This document shows positions 7,173 through 15,897 of a stretch of 64,000 nucleotides of DNA, piece by piece. Position numbers and translations under genes: made by a program. The notes under the pieces are model-generated. The model was not told where the DNA came from. It made no database searches and worked only from the letters and a program-made list of their open reading frames with translations. This stretch comes from CAZYLZ01 sp964648335 (GTDB lineage: Bacteria > Patescibacteriota > Minisyncoccia > Phycocordibacterales > UBA2100). The DNA lies in the NCBI GenBank assembly GCA_964648335.1, contig CAZYLZ010000003.1:23346-87345 (forward strand), written 5' to 3'. Within the stretch, counting starts at the first letter, position 1. Each line of letters begins with the position of its first letter.

Positions 7173-9650
7173 CTACTCGACCGTTACAGCAACCTGAGAA
7201 GAGTATCCTCCTGAGTCACCACCAGTCACTGCGCGGATTATTACGGTACCTGGTTCGCTTGGCATGAAGGATATTGAGTATGGAGCACTACTAGAAGAGC
7301 CGATCGATACACCATTGATGTAGTAGGCAACATGACGTGTCTGACTGAGAGCCTCACCCTCTACAGTAACAGTTATCAAAGATCCGGATTTGACGGCACT
7401 GCCATCTGAAGGGGATGTGATGGTGAAAACAGATGGAACATACGGCGCATTACCTATCGGTGTCGGTACCGAAGGGAAGTTTGGAAGATTCGAGGGGATA
7501 CTAGAAGAGCCGAGATTTGGTTGTTGTCCCGCCCAGAGTGCTACGGGATACTCCCAATAGTTATATTGACCATCTGATTGAGGATTCGAAGGGGGTGGTC
7601 CTAATGGGTCGTCCTTATTAACATACTGCAGAATATCATGCACGACTCCGTTCTGATTCCATACGCCAAGAAATGGCGGTTTCATCGCCGGGTCTTCAGC
7701 TGGTGGTGCAGGGAATGGTGCGTCCGTCGTGCTTGCAAGTGCAAACTGCATGAACTCATTCCACATCGGAGCAACGATGAATCCTGCAATCTTCTTTACC
7801 ATAGGGGAATTATCGTTGTTACCAGCCCATGATCCGACAGATAACGTCGGTGTGTACCCAATGATCCACGTATCTCGATAATCATTAGTGGTTCCGGTTT
7901 TGACCGCTACATGATGTCCAGGTACTACAAGTGCTGAATTGACCCCAAATTCGGGGGTACGTGCCACATCGTCGGAAAGTATATCTGAGATCATATGAGT
8001 TACCTCGGGTGAAATCACTTGCGCACCAGCGGTATCCTTGTATTCCTCGAGAACAGTACCTTTCCCATCCTCAATCCTAAGGATGACCGTGTCGCTATGG
8101 CGAACCCCTTCATTAGCAAATACACCATAAGCACTCGTCATTTCAAGAAGTGATACTTCGCCGCCGCCGAGTACGAGAGTAAGACCGTATGTTCCCGCAT
8201 CAGCTAACGATGTAATTCCCATGCGTAAAGCGGTCGCAATGGATTCCTTTATCCCTGCAAGGTAGAGTAATTTAACTGCGGGAATGTTACGTGACTGGGC
8301 AAGCGCATCCTTAAGAGTCATGGGACCTAAGAAATTATTATCGTAGTTATCTGGCGAGTAGCAGATATCAGTGGTCTCGAAGAAATTCGGTGCGCAACTC
8401 GTTGAAAACTGAGTTTTGAGATCGAAGAGCACTGTTTTTTCTGTGTAGCCCTTGCCGAAAGCTGTAGCGTATATGAATGGCTTGAATGATGAACCAGGTT
8501 GCCGGTATGCTGTAGCAACATTGAACTTTCCATCGATTTTCTCGTCGAAGTAATCGCGTGACCCGACCATGGTGAGTATTTGTCCTGTCTTGGGATCGAC
8601 AGCAACCAAGGCTGCATTGCTCGCGTTGAATTGGGAGGCGTTCGAGAGGGCACGACGCTTGACTATCTCTTCCGCTTTTTGCTGTAAGTTATAGTCGAGA
8701 GATGTTATGACCTTGAGTCCTCCGCTCTGGACCTGATCGGCGCCATATTTTGCCTCAAGATATTCTCTGACATAAAAGACAAAGTGGGGAGCCTTTATAC
8801 CGTTTGATGCTTGATCCAAAAAAACCACCTTCTCCGCTTTTGCGACATCGTACTCTGCTTTGGTTGCGAATCCACGCTGGAGCATGCGTTCGAGAACGAG
8901 GTTTTTTCTGTTCTCAAGACCTTCGCGGTGGTTACCAAAAGGTGAATAGTAGGTTGGTGCCTGTGGTATGGCGGCGAGATATGCCGATTCAGCTAACGAA
9001 AGATCTTTCGCATCCTTCCCAAAAAAGGATTGCGAAGCCTCCTCGGCGCCATAGAGTGTCCCGCCATAGGGCGCCTCGTTAAAATACACCTCAAGAATCT
9101 GGTCTTTCGTGAAAGCTCGCTCGAGCTTGAGTGCAAGTATCCACTCCTTAACCTTACGGGTGATGGTCTTGTCAGTCGTAAGAAGTGTATTCTTCACCAC
9201 CTGCTGAGTGATGGTAGATCCGCCTTGTCCGCGCAAAAGCTCTCCGGTTGTTATGTCGGTATAGATTGCACGCGCTATCGCCTTTGGGAGCACCCCGTGA
9301 TGTTGGTAGAAATCCGGGTCCTCGATGGCTATGGTCGCGTTTCGAAGATATAGAGATATCTCATTTAATGGAACCTTCGTCCTTCGGATCGATCCATGTA
9401 CGTCATAGAGCAGGATTTTGCCGGTGCGGTCATAAATCTTGGTAGATTCGGGCACGCGACGCGTCTCGAACGCTGTAATTGACGGTACTTTGAGTGTGGC
9501 GAACCAGATAAGCACGATGCCGGCGCAAAGGAAGAATATGATACCGACGATTGCGGCTATAAGTTCGATGAACTGACTTCTAGTGCGGGGCTTGCGCCGG
9601 CTCAACTCTCTTACAAAAGACGGCCAATGTTTAGAAGTGATTTTATTCAT
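7173..9650 (-). CDS. Class A penicillin-binding protein (PBP1A/PonA type)
   Basis: 825 residues: cytoplasmic basic tail, one transmembrane helix (about 28-52), a GT51 glycosyltransferase domain with the catalytic Glu in IEDPDFYQHHG (E110) and the GGSTITQQ motif (144-150), then a transpeptidase with SSFK (Ser387-Lys390), SRN (453-455) and KTGTTN (584-589). After a Pro/Ser linker comes a C-terminal Ig-like domain (about 745-825, ITSPSDGSAV...). It polymerises and cross-links peptidoglycan outside the membrane. All catalytic motifs are present. No Shine-Dalgarno is visible. Its stop touches the stop of the convergent gene at 7172. Confidence 0.95.
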   Translation of the reverse strand: MNKITSKHWPSFVRELSRRKPRTRSQFIELIAAIVGIIFFLCAGIVLIWFATLKVPSITAFETRRVPESTKIYDRTGKILLYDVHGSIRRTKVPLNEISLYLRNATIAIEDPDFYQHHGVLPKAIARAIYTDITTGELLRGQGGSTITQQVVKNTLLTTDKTITRKVKEWILALKLERAFTKDQILEVYFNEAPYGGTLYGAEEASQSFFGKDAKDLSLAESAYLAAIPQAPTYYSPFGNHREGLENRKNLVLERMLQRGFATKAEYDVAKAEKVVFLDQASNGIKAPHFVFYVREYLEAKYGADQVQSGGLKVITSLDYNLQQKAEEIVKRRALSNASQFNASNAALVAVDPKTGQILTMVGSRDYFDEKIDGKFNVATAYRQPGSSFKPFIYATAFGKGYTEKTVLFDLKTQFSTSCAPNFFETTDICYSPDNYDNNFLGPMTLKDALAQSRNIPAVKLLYLAGIKESIATALRMGITSLADAGTYGLTLVLGGGEVSLLEMTSAYGVFANEGVRHSDTVILRIEDGKGTVLEEYKDTAGAQVISPEVTHMISDILSDDVARTPEFGVNSALVVPGHHVAVKTGTTNDYRDTWIIGYTPTLSVGSWAGNNDNSPMVKKIAGFIVAPMWNEFMQFALASTTDAPFPAPPAEDPAMKPPFLGVWNQNGVVHDILQYVNKDDPLGPPPSNPQSDGQYNYWEYPVALWAGQQPNLGSSSIPSNLPNFPSVPTPIGNAPYVPSVFTITSPSDGSAVKSGSLITVTVEGEALSQTRHVAYYINGVSIGSSSSAPYSISFMPSEPGTVIIRAVTGGDSGGYSSQVAVTVE

Positions 9651-9685
9651 ATGTGCCGCACCCGAGATGTGGGGATAATGTGTGG

Positions 9686-9714
9686 ATTATAGAATGGAGC
9701 GACGGTAAGGCCAA
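9686..9714 (-). promoter_or_regulatory. Promoter of the class A PBP gene
   Basis: Minus strand TTGGCC (9709-9714), 17-bp spacer, TATAAT (9686-9691). The leader before the ATG at 9650 is about 30 nt. A near-consensus DnaA box on the minus strand (9681-9689, one mismatch) overlaps the -10 region. Confidence 0.65.
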
Positions 9715-9773
9715 GTTGAATTGTTCATACCTTAGTCGCTACCATAAGCAAGACGCCAAACTCCATGAATTTA

Positions 9774-10250
9774 TTACACGAGACGGTAACAGGCCATATG
9801 TGTGAGTCCGACTGCAATCGCGTCGTACTCATCATCGAATTCGATTGATTTCGTGATTGTTACAAGTTTCGGGATCATCTTCATCATCTGTCCCTTCGTG
9901 GCTGCACCGTACCCAGTGACTGATAACTTTATCTGGTTTGGTGTGTATTCGATGATTGGGATTTGGTGTGCACCGGCAAGCGCAAGTAAGGCACCGCGTG
10001 TCTCCGCAACCGCCATAGCAGTCTTTTGGTTTTTTGCGAAAAAGAGCTTTTCGAGTGCTATGGAGGTCGGTGCAAACTGCGCAATCGCACCTTCTACACC
10101 GGCGCAGATCATAGCTAGGCGTAAAGAAAAATCATCGGACTTGTTTGACCGCAGGCAGTCCGAATGAAGGAGTATCTCGCGACCCGAGACTTTCTCGAGT
10201 ACCGCGATACCACAACGGTCATAACCTGGATCGATGGCGAGGATGCGCAT
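9774..10250 (-). CDS. ruvC: Holliday junction resolvase RuvC
   Basis: 158 residues from the ATG at 10250, giving the canonical start MRILAIDPGYDRCG; a 20-residue upstream extension is unlikely. The acidic catalytic set is visible: D6 in AIDPG, the Glu in IALEKLFFAKN (about 66), and the pair in FDDEYDAIAVGLTH near the C-terminus. The KNQKTAM stretch matches the loop that contacts the junction. It cleaves Holliday junctions after RuvAB migration; ruvB and ruvA are elsewhere in the window (11535 and 28973) rather than in one operon. Confidence 0.95.
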   Translation of the reverse strand: MRILAIDPGYDRCGIAVLEKVSGREILLHSDCLRSNKSDDFSLRLAMICAGVEGAIAQFAPTSIALEKLFFAKNQKTAMAVAETRGALLALAGAHQIPIIEYTPNQIKLSVTGYGAATKGQMMKMIPKLVTITKSIEFDDEYDAIAVGLTHMACYRLV

Positions 10251-10291
10251 CTCTAGAGTGTAGGGGAAGTAGGGGAATATACAAGAAATGA

Positions 10292-10321
10292 ATCGGCCCC
10301 ACAAATTCATGCGGGGCCGAT
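10292..10321 (-). terminator. Terminator after the cysteine peptidase gene
   Basis: A 9-bp stem ATCGGCCCC/GGGGCCGAT with a 12-nt loop, just after the stop at 10325 on the minus strand, followed by a short T-rich stretch. Confidence 0.6.
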
Positions 10322-10324
10322 GGG

Positions 10325-10906
10325 TTATTTAGCGGTGGTGAGTATTTTCAGGTCGAGTGCCATCCATACATTTGGATCTATATACGACTGTCGCATGATC
10401 CATCGCTTAAACGCGGTATCGTGCCACAACAAGATCCTGTCAGATTGATTATCAAGGACATAGTCTCCTATTGATGTCCGTACAGTGAGTACTGCGTGAT
10501 TCTCGCCATGAGCGTCTACCACCACAGTCATAAGGAGCGCTCCTGCCGGCCAACCACGCCTAATAAGCAGATGTCGCTTTAGGAGCGCGTAATCCTCGCA
10601 GTCGCCACGGAGCTCTATTGGGATAGTCCAATACTCCTCGACCTTATACAGCTGTCGGTCGGTCATCGGCTTGACGTTTTGATTAACCCACCGGTTAACA
10701 GTGTCGAGCTCGAGTAAACGCTCCTTCGTTACTACGTACTTAGTGTGTTCGGTCGATCCTTTCATGCACTGATCTGGTGTCCGTTCACAAAAGTGATGCC
10801 AGCCGTACGGGCCCGGAACCACTCCATGCACCCTCATTGAACGAATCTGTGCCTCGGCCCAAGAAGGGAACGCGAGTAACAAAAATATGAGCGCTGAGCG
10901 CGACAT
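10325..10906 (-). CDS. Exported transglutaminase-like cysteine peptidase (LapG/BTLCP family)
   Basis: 193 residues with a signal peptide (SALIFLLLAFPSWAEAQ) and a Shine-Dalgarno GGGAGG 7 nt before the ATG. The Cys-His-Asp layout of the bacterial transglutaminase-like cysteine peptidases (Pfam BTLCP, which includes LapG) is visible: Cys in RGDCEDYALLK (about 102), His in GENHAVLTVRT (about 136), Asp in YVLDNQ (about 151). LapG clips surface adhesins outside the membrane. No LapD or LapA homologue is seen nearby, but large exported proteins in this window are possible substrates (inference). The family is best known from proteobacteria, so transfer is possible. Confidence 0.8.
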   Translation of the reverse strand: MSRSALIFLLLAFPSWAEAQIRSMRVHGVVPGPYGWHHFCERTPDQCMKGSTEHTKYVVTKERLLELDTVNRWVNQNVKPMTDRQLYKVEEYWTIPIELRGDCEDYALLKRHLLIRRGWPAGALLMTVVVDAHGENHAVLTVRTSIGDYVLDNQSDRILLWHDTAFKRWIMRQSYIDPNVWMALDLKILTTAK

Positions 10907-10945
10907 GTGCCGCCTCCCTTAGTTTGGTTTCTGCCTACTGATTGT

Positions 10946-10973
10946 ATTATATAATAAATATAAAAAATGTCCA
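10946..10973 (-). promoter_or_regulatory. Promoter of the cysteine peptidase gene
   Basis: Minus strand TGGACA (10968-10973), 16-bp AT-only spacer, TATAAT (10946-10951), about 40 nt before the start codon. Confidence 0.6.
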
Positions 10974-10998
10974 CGTACCCACCGCGACTCTGGTGTCG

Positions 10999-11529
10999 CT
11001 ACTCTGCGTTCGTATAGACCGATTGAACATCATCTCGTTCCTCGAGTCGCTCAATAAGATCATTCAGCCGTTCCCCGTCCTCTCCAGTGATTGGTGTCAT
11101 TGTCTTTGGGATGAAGCCATCAATAGTCTTTTCAAAGGCCCATGCAGCAGATCCAGGGGTTGCAAGCTCGTACCCCAGCTCGCTTACAAGATGTTTTATC
11201 TCTTGTGCGCTCCGGTTGCGACTATCGGTCAGAATATCCATAAGAATCGCGACGCCGCCAGGACCATACATCTCATATACTATCGACTCCATATCGGTGG
11301 CTCCTGCTCCTAATCCTTTGGCTACGGCGCGCTCGATATTCTCTTTCGGCATGTTTGCCGCGCGTGCTCGCTCGATCACGGCTCGTAATGTGGGTGAATC
11401 CGTCTTGCCGGCGACCTTCTTACTTTCGAGCGCTATGACATTGGCAAATTTGGCGAATACTTTTGACCGGGCGGTGTCGGTGATCGCTTTTTTGCGCTTT
11501 ATCTGTGACCATTTCGAATGTCCTGCCAT
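10999..11529 (-). CDS. yebC: YebC/PmpR/TACO1 family protein, short form
   Basis: 176 residues with the family start MAGHSKWSQIKRKK and the motifs RAANMPKENIERAV, YEMYGPGGVA and DSRNRSAQEIKHLV. Bacterial YebC proteins are usually about 240 residues; here the central region between domains 2 and 3 is shortened, while the end DDVQSVYTNAE (family DDVQ.VY.N) is present. YebC proteins act as transcription regulators and ribosome-associated factors for difficult peptide sequences. ruvB lies 5 nt downstream on the same strand, and yebC-ruv linkage is common in bacteria. Confidence 0.93.
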   Translation of the reverse strand: MAGHSKWSQIKRKKAITDTARSKVFAKFANVIALESKKVAGKTDSPTLRAVIERARAANMPKENIERAVAKGLGAGATDMESIVYEMYGPGGVAILMDILTDSRNRSAQEIKHLVSELGYELATPGSAAWAFEKTIDGFIPKTMTPITGEDGERLNDLIERLEERDDVQSVYTNAE

Positions 11530-11534
11530 ATCGA

Positions 11535-12554
11535 TTAGAGTAACGTATCGTTTTCTTTCGGTATATCGTATCCGAGATGGGTATAGGCCTTCTTGGTGGC
11601 AGCCCGTCCGCGGGGAGTGCGCTCGAGGAGCCCTATCTGCATAAGATAAGGCTCATGCACTTCCTCGACTGTCGCCGCTTCTTCGGACAAGGCGGCTGCG
11701 ATAGTGTTGAGTCCTACAGGACCACCTTTAAAGGTGTCGATGATCACGTTCAGTATGTCGCGGTCGGTGTTCGTGAGACCTAATTCGTCGACCTCGAGAA
11801 GTGCTAGTGCCTGACGCACGGTCTTTTCGTCTATACTACCTCCCTGTACTTGGGCGAAGTCGCGGGCGCGCTTAAGGAGATAGTTTGCGGTGCGCGGTGT
11901 TGCCCGGCTGCGCTTGGCAATCTCTTGCACTGCCTTGGGCTCGGCTTCGATACCGAGTATTTTTGCGGATCGCGCGAGGACCTCGGCAACCTCATTCTCG
12001 GTGTAGTACACAAGGCGGAAGGTTCCTCCCGAGAAACGGCTTCGCAGTGGGGCTGAAAGCATCGAGATGCGAGTAGTGGCGGCTACGAGCGTAAACGGCG
12101 GCAGTTCGAGTTGCACAGTTCGTGCCGACGGTCCTTTGCCGATGACGATATCGAGCACTCCAGACTCCATGGCAGGGTAGAGGACCTCCTCGATCGACTT
12201 ATTAAGCCGATGTATCTCGTCTATAAAAAGCACATCACCCGGGGATAGGTTGGTGAGTATCGACGCGAGATCACCGACTCGCTCTATGGCGGGCCCTGAG
12301 GTGCCGCGCATCTGCGCCCCAATCTCTTTAGTGATGAGGTGCGCAAGTGTCGTCTTGCCGAGTCCTGGTGGGCCGTATAAAAGGACGTGCTCAGGTTGCT
12401 GCTTACGTTCTTTGGCTGCGCGAAGAAGTATGCGCAAGTTCTCTTTTATCACCGCCTGGCCGACATATTCGTCCCAGACGCCCGGTCGCAGTGCCTGATC
12501 GAGCGATCGAGGGGAGCGCTCGATGAGCTTTTCGTCTGTGTTCAGATCTTTCAT
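11535..12554 (-). CDS. ruvB: Holliday junction branch migration helicase RuvB
   Basis: 339 residues, full length. Walker A GPPGLGKTTL (61-70), Walker B LFIDEIHRLN (109-118), the RuvB box RTVQLELPPFTLVAATTR with sensor 1, and the C-terminal winged helix ending in QIGLLERTPRGRAAT. RuvB hexamers drive branch migration with RuvA. This strand orientation makes ruvB the upstream gene and yebC the next one (5-nt gap). Confidence 0.97.
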   Translation of the reverse strand: MKDLNTDEKLIERSPRSLDQALRPGVWDEYVGQAVIKENLRILLRAAKERKQQPEHVLLYGPPGLGKTTLAHLITKEIGAQMRGTSGPAIERVGDLASILTNLSPGDVLFIDEIHRLNKSIEEVLYPAMESGVLDIVIGKGPSARTVQLELPPFTLVAATTRISMLSAPLRSRFSGGTFRLVYYTENEVAEVLARSAKILGIEAEPKAVQEIAKRSRATPRTANYLLKRARDFAQVQGGSIDEKTVRQALALLEVDELGLTNTDRDILNVIIDTFKGGPVGLNTIAAALSEEAATVEEVHEPYLMQIGLLERTPRGRAATKKAYTHLGYDIPKENDTLL

Positions 12555-12612
12555 GACTGTAGTGTACCTAAAATATTCATAGGACGCTCAGACCGAGAGA
12601 ATTACGAGGTAG

Positions 12613-12641
12613 TTGACAACAGTGATATACCATGATACCAT
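12613..12641 (+). promoter_or_regulatory. Promoter of the putative structured RNA
   Basis: TTGACA (12613-12618, consensus), 17-bp spacer, TACCAT (12636-12641, 4 of 6). It points into a 500-bp region without a credible protein gene and would start RNA near 12648. Confidence 0.5.
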
Positions 12642-12647
12642 TCCTTC

Positions 12648-13140
12648 AGCACGCGAGACAGCGCGCTTTTTTGTGCCCGGCCAAAGGGGTCGTAAGTACT
12701 AAAAAACCTCCAAATACAAGCCTAAAATAGGAACCGCAAGGTGACTAAAAGGTAAGATCGGACGCGTAAACCTCTCAACAACTTTAGGGCTTATCCGAGG
12801 ATACAGCGGTACCAAGCACCTTTTTGCGCAGTATATGCGGTATGTCTTCTTTACGAAGACCTATCCGCGATAGTGCCTAGAAAGGTGCTCGGACCACGGC
12901 TTTACTCCTAAGGCATAAGAACCGCTTTCGATGACCATTGAAAGTATTGTTGAGAGGTTTACGAGCCCGATTTTTCGCATAAGCGCTCGGTGCGCTTATG
13001 TATAAGAACGTATCATCTAATCCGAAGTACGCAACGCACTGGAGCAGATGTTTTTCAAAAAATACAATGCGTGGTACGTCGGATTGACACCGTGCATAAC
13101 GAAATCGAAAAATCGCAAACCTGCCGTTCGGCAGTTTTTT
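12648..13140 (+). ncRNA. Candidate structured non-coding RNA (about 490 nt)
   Basis: The 584-bp space between ruvB and pilB has a consensus promoter at one end and an intrinsic terminator at the other, both on the plus strand. Between them are long perfect helices: 17 bp from 12765-12781 with 12947-12963; inside it 9 bp from 12815-12823 with 12881-12889; a hairpin GTCTTC/GAAGAC (12844-12860); a hairpin CATAAGCGC/GCGCTTATG (12978-13000); and 13019-13025 with 13079-13085, continued by GTAC and ACGCA pairings. I do not find the conserved blocks of RNase P RNA, tmRNA, SRP RNA or group I/II introns. The start is inferred from the promoter. A highly divergent known RNA cannot be excluded. Confidence 0.6.
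13117..13140 (+). terminator. Terminator of the putative structured RNA
   Basis: Stem CTGCC/GGCAG (extended by AAAC/GTTT) followed by six T. The T run overlaps the stop codon of the convergent pilB gene. Confidence 0.75.
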
Positions 13141-14833
13141 ATTGCGAACCGCGAAACAGTCCTCCCTCACTTAAATCTACCACACGTGCGAGTTCATCTA
13201 ATGAAGTCACTCCTTTGAAAACCTTGACGATGCCATCTTCTTGCATGGTGCGAATGTTCTGATGCCAAGATGCTTTCCAGAGGTCTCGGTCCGAAGGGGA
13301 GGATCGGATCGTGTTCTCAATCTCGCGGTCCATAAGAATCGCCTCGACAATACCGATACGTCCGCGGTAGCCGGTATTGCCACACTCGGCACATCCAGCC
13401 GCCTTCCACATTTTTTCTTTGCTCTCGGGCATATCTTCCGGATGTGGCATGACTGCGATGTGGCGATCCATGAGCGCATGTGCCGCGGCGTCGACCGGGA
13501 TCTCTTGTCGGCAGTGGACGCATAGGCGGCGCACGAGGCGCTGTGCCATTGCAAGGGTGACTGCAGACCCGAGGATATCCGGCGAGACACCCATGTCGAT
13601 GAGGCGGGGGAAGGTACCGGCCGCATCGTTGGTATGTAAGGTCGAGAACACTAAGTGACCAGTCAAGGATGCTTGTACTGCAGTAGACGCCACCTCGCTG
13701 TCTCGGATCTCACCAACCATGATCACATCTGGGTCTTGGCGCAATGTACTGCGAAGTCCTTGGGCAAATGTGTAGTTTTTTTCTACCTGGGTCTGCACGA
13801 TTCCGGCCAAGTGATACTCGATAGGGTCTTCGATGGTGATTATCTTTATCTCGGGGCTGTAGATAGTGCGAAGGAATGCATACAACGTGGTCGTCTTACC
13901 GGAGCCGGTTGGTCCGGTGTTAAGGATCATGCCGTTGGGCTTATTGATCTCGCGCCGGAATGTCTCGAGGAGGTATGAGTCGAAACCGAGGTCTTCGAGC
14001 TTGAGCTGGATAGTGTGCGGATCGAGGATACGCATCACGACCGATTCGCCATAGTTTCCGGGGAGAATCGAAGAGCGTATCTCGATCTCGCTGTTGTTTA
14101 CGTTGATGGTGAAGCGGCCATCTTGCGCGATGTCCTTGAGGTTGAGTTTGAGTCCCGAGAGCAGCTTGATGCGAGAGATTACGAGTGCGTAGGTTGGGTG
14201 GTCGAACTGGAGCACTTCCATGAGGACTCCGTCGAGGCGGTATCGCATACGCACGATTTCTTGCTCGGGCTCGATATGGATATCCGAAACCTTGAGTGCG
14301 AGTCCTCCCGCCATAAGCACTTCAAGCACGTGCGAGACGCGGTGAGCGTCTTTGCTTCCCGCAAGCGCGTCGACCTCAGCCTTGACGTCTGACACGGTCT
14401 TGAGTTTCTGGAGCATCGTCGTTATCGAATCGTTCGAGAGTGTGAGCATTCCCGCCTCGGTCTCGGTTGCATAGGAGAGGTCCTTGTATCGATCCCAGGC
14501 ATGTTCGAGTGACGCTTGCGACACCATGAAGCGTCGTACCTGGTAACCGAGCTTCTCGATCTCGGCAATCTGGATGAGGGAGTCGGGTCGGTCGGGGGAT
14601 CGCATCGCGACGAACAGCCTCTTACCGATCTTGCGAAATGGAGCGATCTCGGCGGCACGCGCGTTCTTCTCTAAGACGAGCCTGAGCGCGTCAGAATCTA
14701 TTGCCTGGCTCGTAAGGTCTGCGTATTCGACATTATATTTCTGCGAGAGTATCCGTGCGAGCTCTTCCTCTTCCCTGTGGTGGAGTTCGGATAGTCGTTC
14801 TGAGGGTTTTCGGTCATTGAATTGCACTACCAT
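13139..14833 (-). CDS. pilB: Type IV pilus assembly ATPase (PilB/GspE family)
   Basis: 564 residues. The N-terminal MshEN-like domain (1-110) is followed by the ATPase: Walker A GPTGSGKT (307-314), Asp box with IEDPIEY, Walker B VIMVGEIRD (about 370-378), His box STLHTNDA, and the zinc-binding tetracysteine made of CVHC and CAECGNTGY. It powers pilus extension. A TAGAAT box (14843-14848) ends 9 nt before the ATG. Its partners in the window are pilM, pilN/O-like genes (55.6-58.2 kb) and a pilin at 46177, so the pilus genes are dispersed. Confidence 0.93.
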   Translation of the reverse strand: MVVQFNDRKPSERLSELHHREEEELARILSQKYNVEYADLTSQAIDSDALRLVLEKNARAAEIAPFRKIGKRLFVAMRSPDRPDSLIQIAEIEKLGYQVRRFMVSQASLEHAWDRYKDLSYATETEAGMLTLSNDSITTMLQKLKTVSDVKAEVDALAGSKDAHRVSHVLEVLMAGGLALKVSDIHIEPEQEIVRMRYRLDGVLMEVLQFDHPTYALVISRIKLLSGLKLNLKDIAQDGRFTINVNNSEIEIRSSILPGNYGESVVMRILDPHTIQLKLEDLGFDSYLLETFRREINKPNGMILNTGPTGSGKTTTLYAFLRTIYSPEIKIITIEDPIEYHLAGIVQTQVEKNYTFAQGLRSTLRQDPDVIMVGEIRDSEVASTAVQASLTGHLVFSTLHTNDAAGTFPRLIDMGVSPDILGSAVTLAMAQRLVRRLCVHCRQEIPVDAAAHALMDRHIAVMPHPEDMPESKEKMWKAAGCAECGNTGYRGRIGIVEAILMDREIENTIRSSPSDRDLWKASWHQNIRTMQEDGIVKVFKGVTSLDELARVVDLSEGGLFRGSQ

Positions 14834-14858
14834 ATGGCAATCATTCTACACCCTTGTC

Positions 14859-15815
14859 TTATCCCTCGAGCTCTTTTTCGAGGGCATTCACGGCGTCGTT
14901 CATGAATCGGCGCGACAATCCCGATCCATCATCGAGCGTGCTGTGGTAGACGCGCATCAAATTGTCGAAATCACCGCATAAGAGGACTACTTTTTCTTGG
15001 ACGAGCCTCGAATCCGAGAGGGGGAATGCTAGTTTTACGAATCCAGGATCGGTCACTCGGTTTGTCGGGCCGTTTCCGACCGAATCGATGACGATAATCT
15101 TCTTTGTGTTCGTGAGGGTGCTTTTGCACTCGTTCTCGAAGCTACGAAATCCATGACCCCAGTACACAGGCTTGTCGTACGACAACTCTTCGTTAGCCGA
15201 GAAGACAAACAGGGTGTTGGCACGAAGTTCGGGACGAGAAAGAATGACATGCAACATCACCGCAACTCCAGACGCGTTGTCGATAGCTCCGGACTCAATA
15301 CTGTCGTAGTGCGAAAAGACAATCTTGCGCGGACTGGTAGTGTTACCCACAAGAATATCGCGCGCACTGTGGTTCACTTTGTTGGCAACAACCGTTGCCT
15401 GCACCTTTTTGGCTTTTAAAACGCGCGAGAGAACCGAACGATCGACGGCGATTGCAGGTGCGAAGTAATGATTACTGCGCGATATCCCTTTCGAGCGAGG
15501 GTTAAAGGAAATGTTTGGCGTCTCTTGCAAGACCGAAGAAGAGACGAGAGAGCTGATAATCGTATAGTTCGAGTCGATAGTACCACTCACGAGGCCGACA
15601 CCTGCAGCTGGTGTGCGCACGCCGTCGAGAAAGAGCTTTGCTGTGATGCGCGGGATGTCTACCTGGAATTCGCGATTCGTGAACGGGATATTGTTTTGTA
15701 CAAGAACTTTCTCTATAAGAGCAGCTGCTTTCGTCTCGTTCTCGAGCTGTCGCTCGCCTAGGGCGACGAGCCGTGCAACAAATTCCATCGTGTCGAATTT
15801 CTTACGGGATCTCAT
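14859..15815 (-). CDS. M28-family zinc metallopeptidase
   Basis: 318 residues from the ATG at 15815 (a start at 15788 is possible; neither has a Shine-Dalgarno). All five metal ligands of the M28 fold can be placed: His169 (FSHYDS), bridging Asp179 (AIDNASG), the Glu pair 209-210 (SANEEL; catalytic base and ligand), Asp244 (VIDSVG) and His291 (VYHSTLDD). M28 enzymes are amino- or carboxypeptidases. No signal peptide is visible, so it is probably cytoplasmic, perhaps for peptide salvage. pilB follows 25 nt after its stop on the minus strand. Confidence 0.85.
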   Translation of the reverse strand: MRSRKKFDTMEFVARLVALGERQLENETKAAALIEKVLVQNNIPFTNREFQVDIPRITAKLFLDGVRTPAAGVGLVSGTIDSNYTIISSLVSSSVLQETPNISFNPRSKGISRSNHYFAPAIAVDRSVLSRVLKAKKVQATVVANKVNHSARDILVGNTTSPRKIVFSHYDSIESGAIDNASGVAVMLHVILSRPELRANTLFVFSANEELSYDKPVYWGHGFRSFENECKSTLTNTKKIIVIDSVGNGPTNRVTDPGFVKLAFPLSDSRLVQEKVVLLCGDFDNLMRVYHSTLDDGSGLSRRFMNDAVNALEKELEG

Positions 15816-15842
15816 GTGGTAGAAAAAATGAATGAATAAAGA

Positions 15843-15880
15843 ATAAAAAAGAGGTGTGGTGGGGCGATAATCGCCCCACC
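15843..15880 (-). terminator. Terminator after the 15898 gene
   Basis: A perfect palindromic stem GGTGGGGCGAT/ATCGCCCCACC (15858-15880), then a T-rich run on the minus strand (CTCTTTTTTATTC). Confidence 0.75.
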
Positions 15881-15897
15881 GACCCTCCAAGTGCTCG

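Noticed and set aside
12648..13140. tmRNA or RNase P RNA in the ruvB-pilB spacer
   Set aside because: No T-loop/acceptor-like 3' end, no resume/tag frame ending in Ala-Ala-stop and no GAGGAAAGTC-type or ACAGAA..GCTTA-type RNase P blocks were found on either strand. A very divergent form remains possible.
12877..13170. 97-codon minus-strand frame over the structured region
   Set aside because: It overlaps the pilB stop and the terminator, has biased residue content and no start signal; the helices explain the sequence better.
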